From Dehalococcoidales bacterium (GTDB lineage: Bacteria; Chloroflexota; Dehalococcoidia; Dehalococcoidales; UBA5760), in the NCBI GenBank assembly GCA_018399795.1, contig JAGYOC010000166.1, forward strand, positions 1 to 5,323: a DNA stretch of 5,323 bases, read 5' to 3'. Every line of letters begins with the position of its first letter. The stretch's first letter is position 1. Shown here one piece after another: positions 1-5,323 of the stretch. The notes under the pieces are model-generated. The model worked only from the letters and a program-made list of their open reading frames with translations. It was not told the DNA's origin and ran no database searches. A program made the translations under genes and the position numbers.

Positions 1-963
1 AGCCTCTTTGTTCCCAAGCTTAGTGCCGGTTTGCGCTGTCACCGGTGCAAAGAGGTCGTAAAAACTCAAGCGCTCCAGGCCCAGCAGCCTCGCCTTTCCC
101 GACAGGTATTCTCTGAACACCGGCAGGGACTCTTCCATCACCCCAATCAGTGCCTCGAGGGTCGCCCGGCTGATCCGCGCCTGCTGCACAGACTTCTCAA
201 GAACCGATTCGTAGCCCCGGCGACGGCTTAGACTTACCGTGGAACCTTTTACCCCGTTCAAAGCTGCCGCCAGGGGTATTTCCACCTGCTCTACCGCTTC
301 CAGCTCCTTGAGCCACGCCCTGCGCCGCACGCTTCTCTCCGGATCAAAGGCCATCCCACGCAGCTCTGTTATGGTCTTCTTCTCACCGTGCTCATTCGAG
401 GCATTTTCTTCCCAGTCGGCAGCTGCGGTCGAGGAAACCGCCTGGAACAGGCGTCCCCAGGCGTTTCCACCCGAACGCATCAGGTCCGCCGCCAGGGACT
501 CCTCTTTCTCGCTCATCTGGTGCTGCTGAAAAAAAAGCTGCTCCTCCAGAAAAAATCGGTACTCCCCCAGGGCCGGTTTGGCCTCGAAAATCTCCGGCAG
601 ACGGTCGGAAATCTCAGCTACACTGTTCTTAAAGGAAACCTCCGCCGCCTGCACCCCCAGGCCAAGCTCCTCAAGGCTGTTCAGCTCGGCCAGGGCTGCC
701 TGATCCGTGGTGCTGGTGGTGTACCACATGGTCACAAAGGCATCCAGCTCCTCGTAGCTGTCACCCAGCCGGTTGTACAGCTCCAGGCAGCCCTCCAGCC
801 ATGCCGCCGGATCTGCGCTCCGAAGAGCCCCGTTCCCCGCCGCTTCAGCAAACCTGTCCGTGAGTTCAATCAGCTTCTGTTTCAAGGCTGTATATTCTGC
901 AGACTCAACCCCGTCGTACAGCTCCGCAAGATTCCATTTCGGAAGTCTTTCATTATTCATCAT
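1..963 (-). CDS. pepF: M3-family oligoendopeptidase F (N-terminal part, runs off the window)
   Basis: This is the first 321 codons of a cytoplasmic zinc metallopeptidase that cleaves short peptides, as known for the PepF/M3B family. The frame is open from ATG 963 to the window edge with no stop or frameshift. The protein opens with LPKWNLAELYDG, the family's typical start. Other family-like stretches are YTTSTTD near residue 81, RSGGNAWGRLF near 163, AFDPERSVRRRAWLKEL near 205, LNGVKGSTVSLSRRRGYES near 235, and KARLLGLERLSFYDLFAP near 290. The HExxH zinc site and catalytic Glu, usually in the C-terminal third of a protein of about 600 residues, are beyond position 1, so catalytic competence cannot be judged. 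ATG 960 is an alternative start one codon later. No Shine-Dalgarno sequence precedes either ATG, and a promoter-like sequence abuts the start. Family assignment is by recognition of the conserved stretches, without alignment. Confidence 0.9.
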   Translation of the reverse strand, partial: MMNNERLPKWNLAELYDGVESAEYTALKQKLIELTDRFAEAAGNGALRSADPAAWLEGCLELYNRLGDSYEELDAFVTMWYTTSTTDQAALAELNSLEELGLGVQAAEVSFKNSVAEISDRLPEIFEAKPALGEYRFFLEEQLFFQQHQMSEKEESLAADLMRSGGNAWGRLFQAVSSTAAADWEENASNEHGEKKTITELRGMAFDPERSVRRRAWLKELEAVEQVEIPLAAALNGVKGSTVSLSRRRGYESVLEKSVQQARISRATLEALIGVMEESLPVFREYLSGKARLLGLERLSFYDLFAPVTAQTGTKLGNKEA

Positions 964-998
964 TGAGGTAGTATAGGGGAAAGTTTTAGTTTAGTAAA
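964..998 (-). promoter_or_regulatory. Putative promoter for the peptidase gene, placed for a leaderless mRNA
   Basis: Reading the minus strand, TTTACT (998-993, 4/6 match to the -35 consensus) is followed by a 17-bp spacer and TATACT (975-970, 5/6 match to the -10 consensus). Six bases (ACCTCA) then precede ATG 963-961, so the standard distance puts +1 on the A of the start codon. No purine-rich ribosome binding site lies between. This fits a leaderless transcript, although AT-rich sequence can give such matches by chance. Confidence 0.45.
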
Positions 999-1002
999 TT
1001 TA

Positions 1003-1024
1003 TAAAAAATGCACTCTTACAGAG
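1003..1024 (-). terminator. Weak candidate intrinsic terminator for the RNase R gene
   Basis: On the minus strand a short hairpin (CTCT, loop GTA, AGAG, with imperfect flanking GC pairs) is followed closely by a run of six T (1009-1004). The position is right to end RNase R transcription before the peptidase promoter, but the stem is only about 4 bp. The two stronger hairpins upstream (1034-1053 and 1061-1083) may help. Confidence 0.3.
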
Positions 1025-1033
1025 CTGTGGTCA

Positions 1034-1053
1034 GTGAAACTTTGCCGTTTCAC
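1034..1053. repeat. 7-bp perfect inverted repeat (hairpin)
   Basis: GTGAAAC (1034-1040) and GTTTCAC (1047-1053) are separated by a 6-base loop. The repeat lies about 70-90 bases beyond the RNase R stop in the direction of its transcription. No U-run follows directly, so it is not a canonical intrinsic terminator. It may contribute to 3'-end formation or stability of the RNase R mRNA. Confidence 0.6.
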
Positions 1054-1060
1054 CCCCCAA

Positions 1061-1083
1061 GGCGGTGCCTGGCGGCACCGGCC
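1061..1083. repeat. GC-rich inverted repeat downstream of the RNase R gene
   Basis: CGGTGCC (1063-1069) pairs perfectly with GGCACCG (1074-1080) across a 4-base loop. Two further G-C pairs (1061-1062 with 1082-1083) can form if G1081 bulges out. A C-run (1053-1058) and a G-run (1087-1090) flank it and could extend the structure across internal loops. It begins about 40 bases past the RNase R stop codon. It is the strongest secondary structure I see between genes here, and a role in ending or protecting the RNase R transcript is an inference. Confidence 0.6.
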
Positions 1084-1122
1084 CCCGGGGTACGGACAGG
1101 TCGGCGTGCAAAAGTGGCGCCC

Positions 1123-3060
1123 TTACTTGACTACCGTAAAATCGGCCCGCTGCTCTTCAATCGAAACGCTCTTTATTTTTACCTTCAGCCGGTCACCAAT
1201 GCGGTAGGTTTTTCCGGACTTCTTCCCGACAAACTGGTAGTTCTCCTTGTCAAAGGTAAAAAAATCGCCGCTCATCTCTGAAACATGCACCAGCCCGTCA
1301 ATCAGGTAGTGGGTAAGCTCCACGAAAATGCCGAAGGAGGTTACCCCCGAAATCACCCCGTCATAGGTATTTCCGATCTTTTTAGACAGAAACTGCATCG
1401 ATTTAAGGCGGGTGTACTCCCGTTCTGCGGCCACCGCCACCCGTTCGCGCTGGGAGCTCTGGTCACACACCTTCTGCAGCGAATCGGCCAGGGCCTTGGT
1501 CTTCCGCGGCCTGCCGCCGGTAGTGTACTGCTTAAGTAAGCGGTGCACCTCCAGGTCGGGGTAGCGCCGGATCGGCGAAGTGAAATGGGTGTACGCATCG
1601 AAGGCCAAGCCGAAGTGCCCCTGGTTGACCGTGCTGTAGACAGCCTTGGTCATCGAGCGCAGGGCCACTTTTTCGACAAACTCCTTAAAATCCATGTTTT
1701 CTATTACATCCAGAATCTTACGGTAATCCTCCGGCTGCAGATCCCCGGAAATCCGGTAAGAGATGCCCAGGTTTTTTAACAGCGCCAAAAACTCCCGCAG
1801 ATCCTCCTCTTTCGGCCGCTCATGGACCCGGTAGATAAAGGGCCAGGGCTGTTTCTCCGTATTTTTTTCGGCCACAAAACGGGCTACCGTTAAGTTGGCC
1901 ACCAGCATAAACTCCTCCACCAGGCGGTGGGCATCCAGACGCTCATGGGGCCGCACCTCGTAGGGAATGCCGTTTTTATCAAGGGAGATTACCGGCTGGG
2001 TCATATCAAAATCGATACTGCCCATCTCCTCGCGCCGGTGCCGCAGCACCAGGCTCAGCATCATCATCGTATTCAGAATCTTTGCATTCGGATCCTGGGT
2101 ACCGCCGATGATATCCTCAACCTCTTCATAGGTGTAACGCCGCTGGCTTCGAATCACCGACTCAACAATCCGGTAGTCCTTTACATTCCCCCGCGAATCA
2201 ATCCGCATCATTACGCTAAAGGCCAGACGATCTTCATTGGGACGCAGACTGCACAGGTTGTTGGAAATTTTCTCCGGCAGCATCGGTATGACGCTGTTTA
2301 CAAAGTAGACAGAGGTTCCCCGTTCAAAGGCCTCCTTATCCAAAATGCTCCCCGGACGCACATAGTGGCTCACATCTGCAATATGAACCCCCAACTCGTA
2401 GGTACCGTCCTTCAGCTGGTCCAGAGAAACTGCGTCGTCAAAGTCCTTGGCCGATTCGGGGTCGATCGTAAAACACTTCAGGCGACGCAGATCCTCCCGG
2501 CGCTTGGCTTCAGTCTCAATGTTCGCAGCCGACAGGTTAGTGGTTTGCTGTACCACTTTTTTCGGAAATTCGGTACTCAAGCCGTTCGATTTGGCCACTA
2601 TCTTTACATCCACCCCCGGCTGGTTCGGGTCTCCAATGACCTCGATAATACGCCCCTGGGGATCTTTTTTCGGGTCATCCCACTGCTCAAGCTTTACCAG
2701 CACCATCTCGCCGGCCCGGGGCTTTTTCGAAGAACCAGGCGGGGTAATTTTGTCCTTTGGAATTACAAAGGGGCGATCCTGCCGTTCATTCTCCGGCACC
2801 ACCGTCGCCCTTCCATTTTTTAACCTAAAGGCTCCAACATACTCTTTTGTACTGCGTTCTATAATCTTTACTATTTTACCGACGGGATTTTTTTCTTTCG
2901 CTTCCTCGGTAATCTCGGCCTGCACCTTATCGCCGTCCATGGCGATGTAGAGATTACTGGATGGAATAAATAGATCGAGCCCGTCGGGAACTATCAAAAA
3001 CCCAAACCCTCGATTTGTAATCGAGAGGGTTCCAGTTACCTTTCCTGCTTTTTTACCCAT
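1123..3060 (-). CDS. rnr: Ribonuclease R (RNase II/RNB family 3'-5' exoribonuclease), short form
   Basis: This complete 645-residue protein is predicted to be a processive cytoplasmic 3'-5' exoribonuclease that degrades RNA, including structured RNA, to nucleotides. An N-terminal cold-shock/OB domain (about residues 5-65, GTLSITNRGFGFLI) is followed by a second OB-like domain (about 72-155). The RNB catalytic domain (about 187-515) has the signature TIDPESAKDFDDAV, giving metal-binding Asp200, Asp206, Asp208 and Asp209. It also has SVYFVNSVIPMLPE, with Tyr252 matching the RNA-stacking Tyr of the family, and HFTSPIRRYPDLEVHR at about 492-507. A C-terminal S1 domain lies at about 563-640 (DGVISGVTSFGIFVEL). 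ATG 3060 is preceded by AAGGAG with a 7-base spacer, which fixes the start. The E. coli enzyme's N-terminal helix-turn-helix region and basic C-terminal tail are absent; the protein ends right after S1. RNase II is the alternative label, but the domain wording is closer to RNase R. Confidence 0.94.
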   Translation of the reverse strand: MGKKAGKVTGTLSITNRGFGFLIVPDGLDLFIPSSNLYIAMDGDKVQAEITEEAKEKNPVGKIVKIIERSTKEYVGAFRLKNGRATVVPENERQDRPFVIPKDKITPPGSSKKPRAGEMVLVKLEQWDDPKKDPQGRIIEVIGDPNQPGVDVKIVAKSNGLSTEFPKKVVQQTTNLSAANIETEAKRREDLRRLKCFTIDPESAKDFDDAVSLDQLKDGTYELGVHIADVSHYVRPGSILDKEAFERGTSVYFVNSVIPMLPEKISNNLCSLRPNEDRLAFSVMMRIDSRGNVKDYRIVESVIRSQRRYTYEEVEDIIGGTQDPNAKILNTMMMLSLVLRHRREEMGSIDFDMTQPVISLDKNGIPYEVRPHERLDAHRLVEEFMLVANLTVARFVAEKNTEKQPWPFIYRVHERPKEEDLREFLALLKNLGISYRISGDLQPEDYRKILDVIENMDFKEFVEKVALRSMTKAVYSTVNQGHFGLAFDAYTHFTSPIRRYPDLEVHRLLKQYTTGGRPRKTKALADSLQKVCDQSSQRERVAVAAEREYTRLKSMQFLSKKIGNTYDGVISGVTSFGIFVELTHYLIDGLVHVSEMSGDFFTFDKENYQFVGKKSGKTYRIGDRLKVKIKSVSIEEQRADFTVVK

Positions 3061-3067
3061 AAAAATG

Positions 3068-3098
3068 CTCCTTAAAGCTCGTTATACCTCCTATTATA
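3068..3098 (-). promoter_or_regulatory. Putative -10 box and ribosome binding site of the RNase R gene
   Basis: On the minus strand a consensus TATAAT (3098-3093) would set +1 near 3086, giving a leader of about 26 bases. AAGGAG (3073-3068) lies 7 bases before ATG 3060. No good -35 box is found 16-18 bp upstream (TATTAT at 17 bp), so the promoter may need an activator or rely on other contacts. The -10 box is part of the inverted repeat 3088-3125. Confidence 0.5.
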
Positions 3099-3125
3099 TA
3101 CATTAATTGCCCCTTATAATAGGAG
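3088..3125. repeat. 11-bp perfect inverted repeat with outward TATAAT boxes (divergent promoter core or operator)
   Basis: CTCCTATTATA (3088-3098) is the exact reverse complement of TATAATAGGAG (3115-3125), with 16 bases between. Each arm holds a consensus -10 hexamer pointing away from the centre: the left arm faces the RNase R gene and the right arm faces the patatin gene. The -35 region of each promoter at a 17-bp spacing falls on the other's -10 box. The repeat could also be a binding site for a dimeric regulator. The symmetry is directly visible; the function is inferred. Confidence 0.55.
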
Positions 3126-3127
3126 CA
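3115..3127 (+). promoter_or_regulatory. Putative -10 box for the patatin gene
   Basis: TATAAT at 3115-3120 is a perfect -10 hexamer. Transcription from about 3127 would give a 5' leader of roughly 100 bases before GTG 3229. The sequence 16-18 bp upstream is not a recognisable -35 box. A promoter nearer the gene in the AT-rich stretch 3187-3210 is possible, but I found no convincing hexamer pair there. Confidence 0.4.
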
Positions 3128-3132
3128 ATTCA

Positions 3133-3145
3133 TACTATAGTACTA
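3133..3145. repeat. Overlapping short palindromes in the patatin leader
   Basis: TACTATAGTA (3133-3142) and TAGTACTA (3138-3145) are both perfect palindromes and overlap. They sit just downstream of the predicted transcription start of the patatin gene, where a repressor could bind. The elements are short enough that chance is a real possibility. Confidence 0.35.
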
Positions 3146-3167
3146 GGGAGGCAGGTCTGGCGTTCAA

Positions 3168-3181
3168 AGCCTGTTTAGGCT
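3168..3181 (+). repeat. Small hairpin in the patatin leader
   Basis: AGCCT (3168-3172) and AGGCT (3177-3181) form a perfect 5-bp stem with a GTTT loop, about 50 bases before the GTG start. An A-run, not a T-run, follows, so it is not a terminator on the plus strand. It may be a minor leader structure. Confidence 0.35.
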
Positions 3182-3216
3182 ACACTTAAAAAATTAGTAA
3201 TAATTCAAATTGAAGA

Positions 3217-3231
3217 AAGGAGCAGTGTGTG
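3217..3231 (+). promoter_or_regulatory. Ribosome binding site that fixes a GTG start
   Basis: AAGGAG (3217-3222) stands 6 bases before GTG 3229-3231. No ATG is available in frame nearby, and the GTG frame gives a basic N-terminus leading straight into a hydrophobic signal segment. The spacing and the protein both support GTG as the start. Another GTG at 3227 is in a different frame that does not encode the patatin protein. Confidence 0.8.
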
Positions 3232-5256
3232 CCCTTGTATCGAGCAAAGAGCAAACGGTTCTTCTATATCTGTTTTATCCTCCTGTTTCTCATTACCCTT
3301 CCCCGGCTCTCAGCCGCCCCCTCAGACCCTGTTGGAAGTACTCTGCCGGAGGCTCCCGTCGACCGACTTGTGCAGATGGATCAGATGGTATTCTTGGGGG
3401 AAGCTCATTTTAAAGAGCGTATCGCCCGGCCCGTCTCCGGAAGGGAAAACCCTCTGGGGCTGCTGCTGTCGGGGGGGTCCGCCCGGGCACTGGCCCATAT
3501 CGGTGTGCTGAAGCGGCTTGAAGAGGCCGGCTATGCCCCCGATTTTATCGTCACCAATTCGATGGGATCTATTGTCGGGATTCTCTACGGAGCCGGCCTT
3601 TCCCCGGATGCCATTCAGTCTCTGCTTTTACAACTTGATTTGGCGGCCCTGTTTGAGCCGGAGATCCCTCTGTACGGGGGACTGCTCAACCCGACGGAGT
3701 TCATTGAACTTATAGAAGAGTATGTACCCTACGATAGAATTGAGGATTTTCCGATTCCGGTGATGGTGGTGTGTGAAGATTTACGAACAAAGCAAAAAGT
3801 AGTACTGGCAGAGGGAGAGCTCAGTACCGTATTGGCCGCCTCTTTTGCACTGCCCTTCTATTTTCCACCCCAAAATTCAGGGCCCTACCGTCTCATCGAC
3901 GGAGGGGTTGCGAACCTCGCTCCTCTCTCCATTCCTTATAGATACAGCGAGGCGGTAATCCTCTCCTCAACCTTTTATCAGAAGGAGCTGAACCTAAGTA
4001 ATCCAATTACCAACCTCAATGTTGCCATGGATATTGGAAAAACAAGGTCTGCAATTAAGGACATAAAGAATTATGACCCGGTGTGGATCCGCTGTGCGGT
4101 AGAAAAGTTTTCATTTATGGAGTGGTATTCTATTAACGAAATTGTAGAGCGGGGCTACGAATCTACCGATGATACACTCACATCGGAGCGGTTTAGAAGC
4201 TTGAGCGACACTATTCAAGCAGTGCCCGGTGAGTATCTGTCACCTGCCAGAGAGAAAGCCCAGCATGCGCTGAGCCGTGGCTTAAAGGAGTACCAGAGAA
4301 CCGGCATTGTCCATGTAAATCCCGCACGCATCGGAGCCCGGGTGGGGATACAACTTTCTGAGAGTCCCTATAAACGCCCCCTATTCGGCGACCGGAACAG
4401 ATTCACCCTAGGCGCATATGTAAACTCCGGCTACAATGAAACAGAGGTAAAACTTTTTTATCAACCCGAATATCTTAACCAATATCAACTGATAGATAAC
4501 ACCTATACCGGAGCCGGCTTGGAATACACCTGGATGCCGGGCCGCTTTGTTCGGTTCAGAGGTTTCAACGATTTAAACTTTGCAGCTGACCATCAGGTAG
4601 ACACGAGCTTTGCATTTCACTCTACCCACTCCATGGGCGAACTGTACATCCCCTTTCGTACCTCCTCGGGCATGGTGCTGGGGCCGGTTACCGGCGGGGA
4701 GCTGACCACCGACGAGACTTTTCATACCGATAACTACGTGCTGCACGGAGGAATCAAAGGGCATACAAGCCCCTCTCAGAAACTCTTGGAGAGCTTTACC
4801 ACCAAACTCTCCTACACCCATGCGGGGGACACCGCCTTCGAGGCCGAAGTAGCCCTGGAGCAACAGCTTGTCGGCCCCCTGCATCTGCGACAGCGACTCG
4901 TTACCCGCCTGCCGATTGACCAGTCAGGCACAGTGCCCTATTACCCGTCGGATTACTATAAACCCCGGGTCTCTCCCGAGCAGGTTAACAGACTTCTGAT
5001 AGTAAACACCGATGCGGTACTCGCATTCCCCGGTTTTCAACCGACCTTCGGAGAAACCCTGATTATGGAACAGCTGAGCTTCGGGCCGTTTTTTGATCTG
5101 CGTGAAACCGGCACCACCGAGCTCAACTACGCCCTTGGAGGAAAAGCGAGCACAGCCTTGAGCCTGCTCGGCTTAAAACCGATTATGCTGCAGATGAACG
5201 GCGGCTGGAGCTACGATACCCAGGAGTGGTTCTTCTCATTGACCCTTTGGTCGTAA
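3229..5256 (+). CDS. Patatin-like phospholipase with C-terminal outer-membrane beta-barrel (type Vd-like)
   Basis: This complete 675-residue protein is predicted to be a lipid acyl hydrolase delivered to the cell surface. Residues 1-30 form a signal peptide: a basic start, a hydrophobic core at about 11-24, and likely cleavage near LSA/A. The patatin domain spans about 74-345. It has an oxyanion loop SGGSARALAHIGVL (81-94), nucleophile Ser111 in TNSMG (109-113), and catalytic Asp224 in DGG (224-226), the Ser-Asp dyad of the family. The first Gly of GxSxG is Thr109. From about 390 to the end the sequence alternates polar and hydrophobic residues in roughly 15-16 short strands rich in aromatics, ending FFSLTLWS, as expected of a beta-barrel. 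The arrangement resembles PlpD and FplA, but only about 40 residues separate patatin from barrel, too few for a usual POTRA domain. Phospholipase A activity and release or surface display are inferred. The gene is monocistronic as far as seen and divergent from rnr. Confidence 0.85.
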   Translation: MPLYRAKSKRFFYICFILLFLITLPRLSAAPSDPVGSTLPEAPVDRLVQMDQMVFLGEAHFKERIARPVSGRENPLGLLLSGGSARALAHIGVLKRLEEAGYAPDFIVTNSMGSIVGILYGAGLSPDAIQSLLLQLDLAALFEPEIPLYGGLLNPTEFIELIEEYVPYDRIEDFPIPVMVVCEDLRTKQKVVLAEGELSTVLAASFALPFYFPPQNSGPYRLIDGGVANLAPLSIPYRYSEAVILSSTFYQKELNLSNPITNLNVAMDIGKTRSAIKDIKNYDPVWIRCAVEKFSFMEWYSINEIVERGYESTDDTLTSERFRSLSDTIQAVPGEYLSPAREKAQHALSRGLKEYQRTGIVHVNPARIGARVGIQLSESPYKRPLFGDRNRFTLGAYVNSGYNETEVKLFYQPEYLNQYQLIDNTYTGAGLEYTWMPGRFVRFRGFNDLNFAADHQVDTSFAFHSTHSMGELYIPFRTSSGMVLGPVTGGELTTDETFHTDNYVLHGGIKGHTSPSQKLLESFTTKLSYTHAGDTAFEAEVALEQQLVGPLHLRQRLVTRLPIDQSGTVPYYPSDYYKPRVSPEQVNRLLIVNTDAVLAFPGFQPTFGETLIMEQLSFGPFFDLRETGTTELNYALGGKASTALSLLGLKPIMLQMNGGWSYDTQEWFFSLTLWS

Positions 5257-5265
5257 GAGAGGCCC

Positions 5266-5323
5266 TTATCCTTTCGCCATCTTTTCCAGGGTCCGGCGAA
5301 TCAAAGCAGAGAAACGCTCCCGA
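5266..5323 (-). CDS. C-terminal end of an unidentified convergent gene
   Basis: The minus-strand frame enters from the right edge and ends with TAA at 5268-5266. The 18 visible residues read RERFSALIRRTLEKMAKG, a plausible basic amphipathic C-terminal helix. Of the other minus-strand frames, one stops early and the other runs antisense into the patatin gene, so this frame is favoured. No family can be assigned from so little. The stop lies only 9 bases from the patatin stop (tail to tail), with no terminator hairpin between them. Confidence 0.4.
   Translation of the reverse strand, partial: RERFSALIRRTLEKMAKG

Noticed and set aside
388..966. A 192-codon plus-strand open frame opposite the peptidase gene
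   Set aside because: The minus strand encodes unmistakable PepF sequence over this stretch, and the plus-strand product resembles nothing known to me.
1927..2823. A 298-codon open frame on the plus strand, antisense to rnr
   Set aside because: It lies wholly inside a clearly conserved gene, and its translation has no recognisable domain and an odd composition rich in His, Gln and Arg. It is best explained as a shadow of rnr codon usage.
4573..4884. A 103-codon minus-strand open frame inside the patatin barrel region
   Set aside because: It has no supporting ribosome binding site or domain, and the plus-strand frame is continuous with the patatin protein.
3229..5256. Patatin as an anti-phage effector (CapV-like, CBASS)
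   Set aside because: The protein has a signal peptide and a barrel, and no nucleotide cyclase or other defence gene is adjacent. Export to the envelope fits better than a cytoplasmic effector.
1..5323. tRNA, rRNA, CRISPR array, insertion sequence or phage attachment site
   Set aside because: I saw no regular direct-repeat array, transposase-like frame, terminal repeats or tRNA-like cloverleaf. The short gaps between genes leave little room for them.

Overview
The window is a stretch of ordinary bacterial chromosome with three clear genes and the tail of a fourth. GC content is moderate, intergenic gaps are short, and I see no insertion sequence, tRNA, rRNA or CRISPR array. The rightmost complete gene encodes a protein with a signal peptide and a C-terminal half that looks like an outer-membrane beta-barrel, so the host is a diderm (Gram-negative-type) bacterium. 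The overall flavour (a short RNase R, a PepF-type M3 peptidase and a patatin/barrel protein) would fit a free-living spirochaete. That placement is an impression and no sequence search was run.

Layout from left to right. Positions 1-963 (minus strand) hold the N-terminal 321 codons of an M3-family oligoendopeptidase F; its zinc site lies outside the window. Positions 964-1122 are intergenic. They contain two strong inverted repeats behind the upstream gene and, next to the peptidase start, a promoter-like sequence placed so that transcription would begin at the A of the ATG. Positions 1123-3060 (minus) encode a complete compact RNase R/RNase II-family 3'-5' exoribonuclease. Positions 3061-3228 are a divergent intergenic region. 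It carries an 11-bp perfect inverted repeat in which both arms contain a consensus TATAAT reading outward, followed by a palindromic cluster and a small hairpin. Positions 3229-5256 (plus) encode a secreted patatin-like phospholipase fused to a putative outer-membrane beta-barrel, resembling type Vd secretion proteins (PlpD/FplA) but apparently without the usual POTRA domain. Positions 5266-5323 (minus) hold the last 18 codons of a convergent, unidentified gene.

The genes do not form an obvious pathway. The RNase and the peptidase are general RNA and peptide turnover enzymes pointing the same way, but probably with separate promoters. The patatin gene is divergent and is coupled to the RNase gene only through the shared promoter region. 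I found no evidence of a new defence or mobile system. The most interesting items are the barrel-fused patatin, the mirror-image divergent promoter and the possible leaderless start of the peptidase gene.
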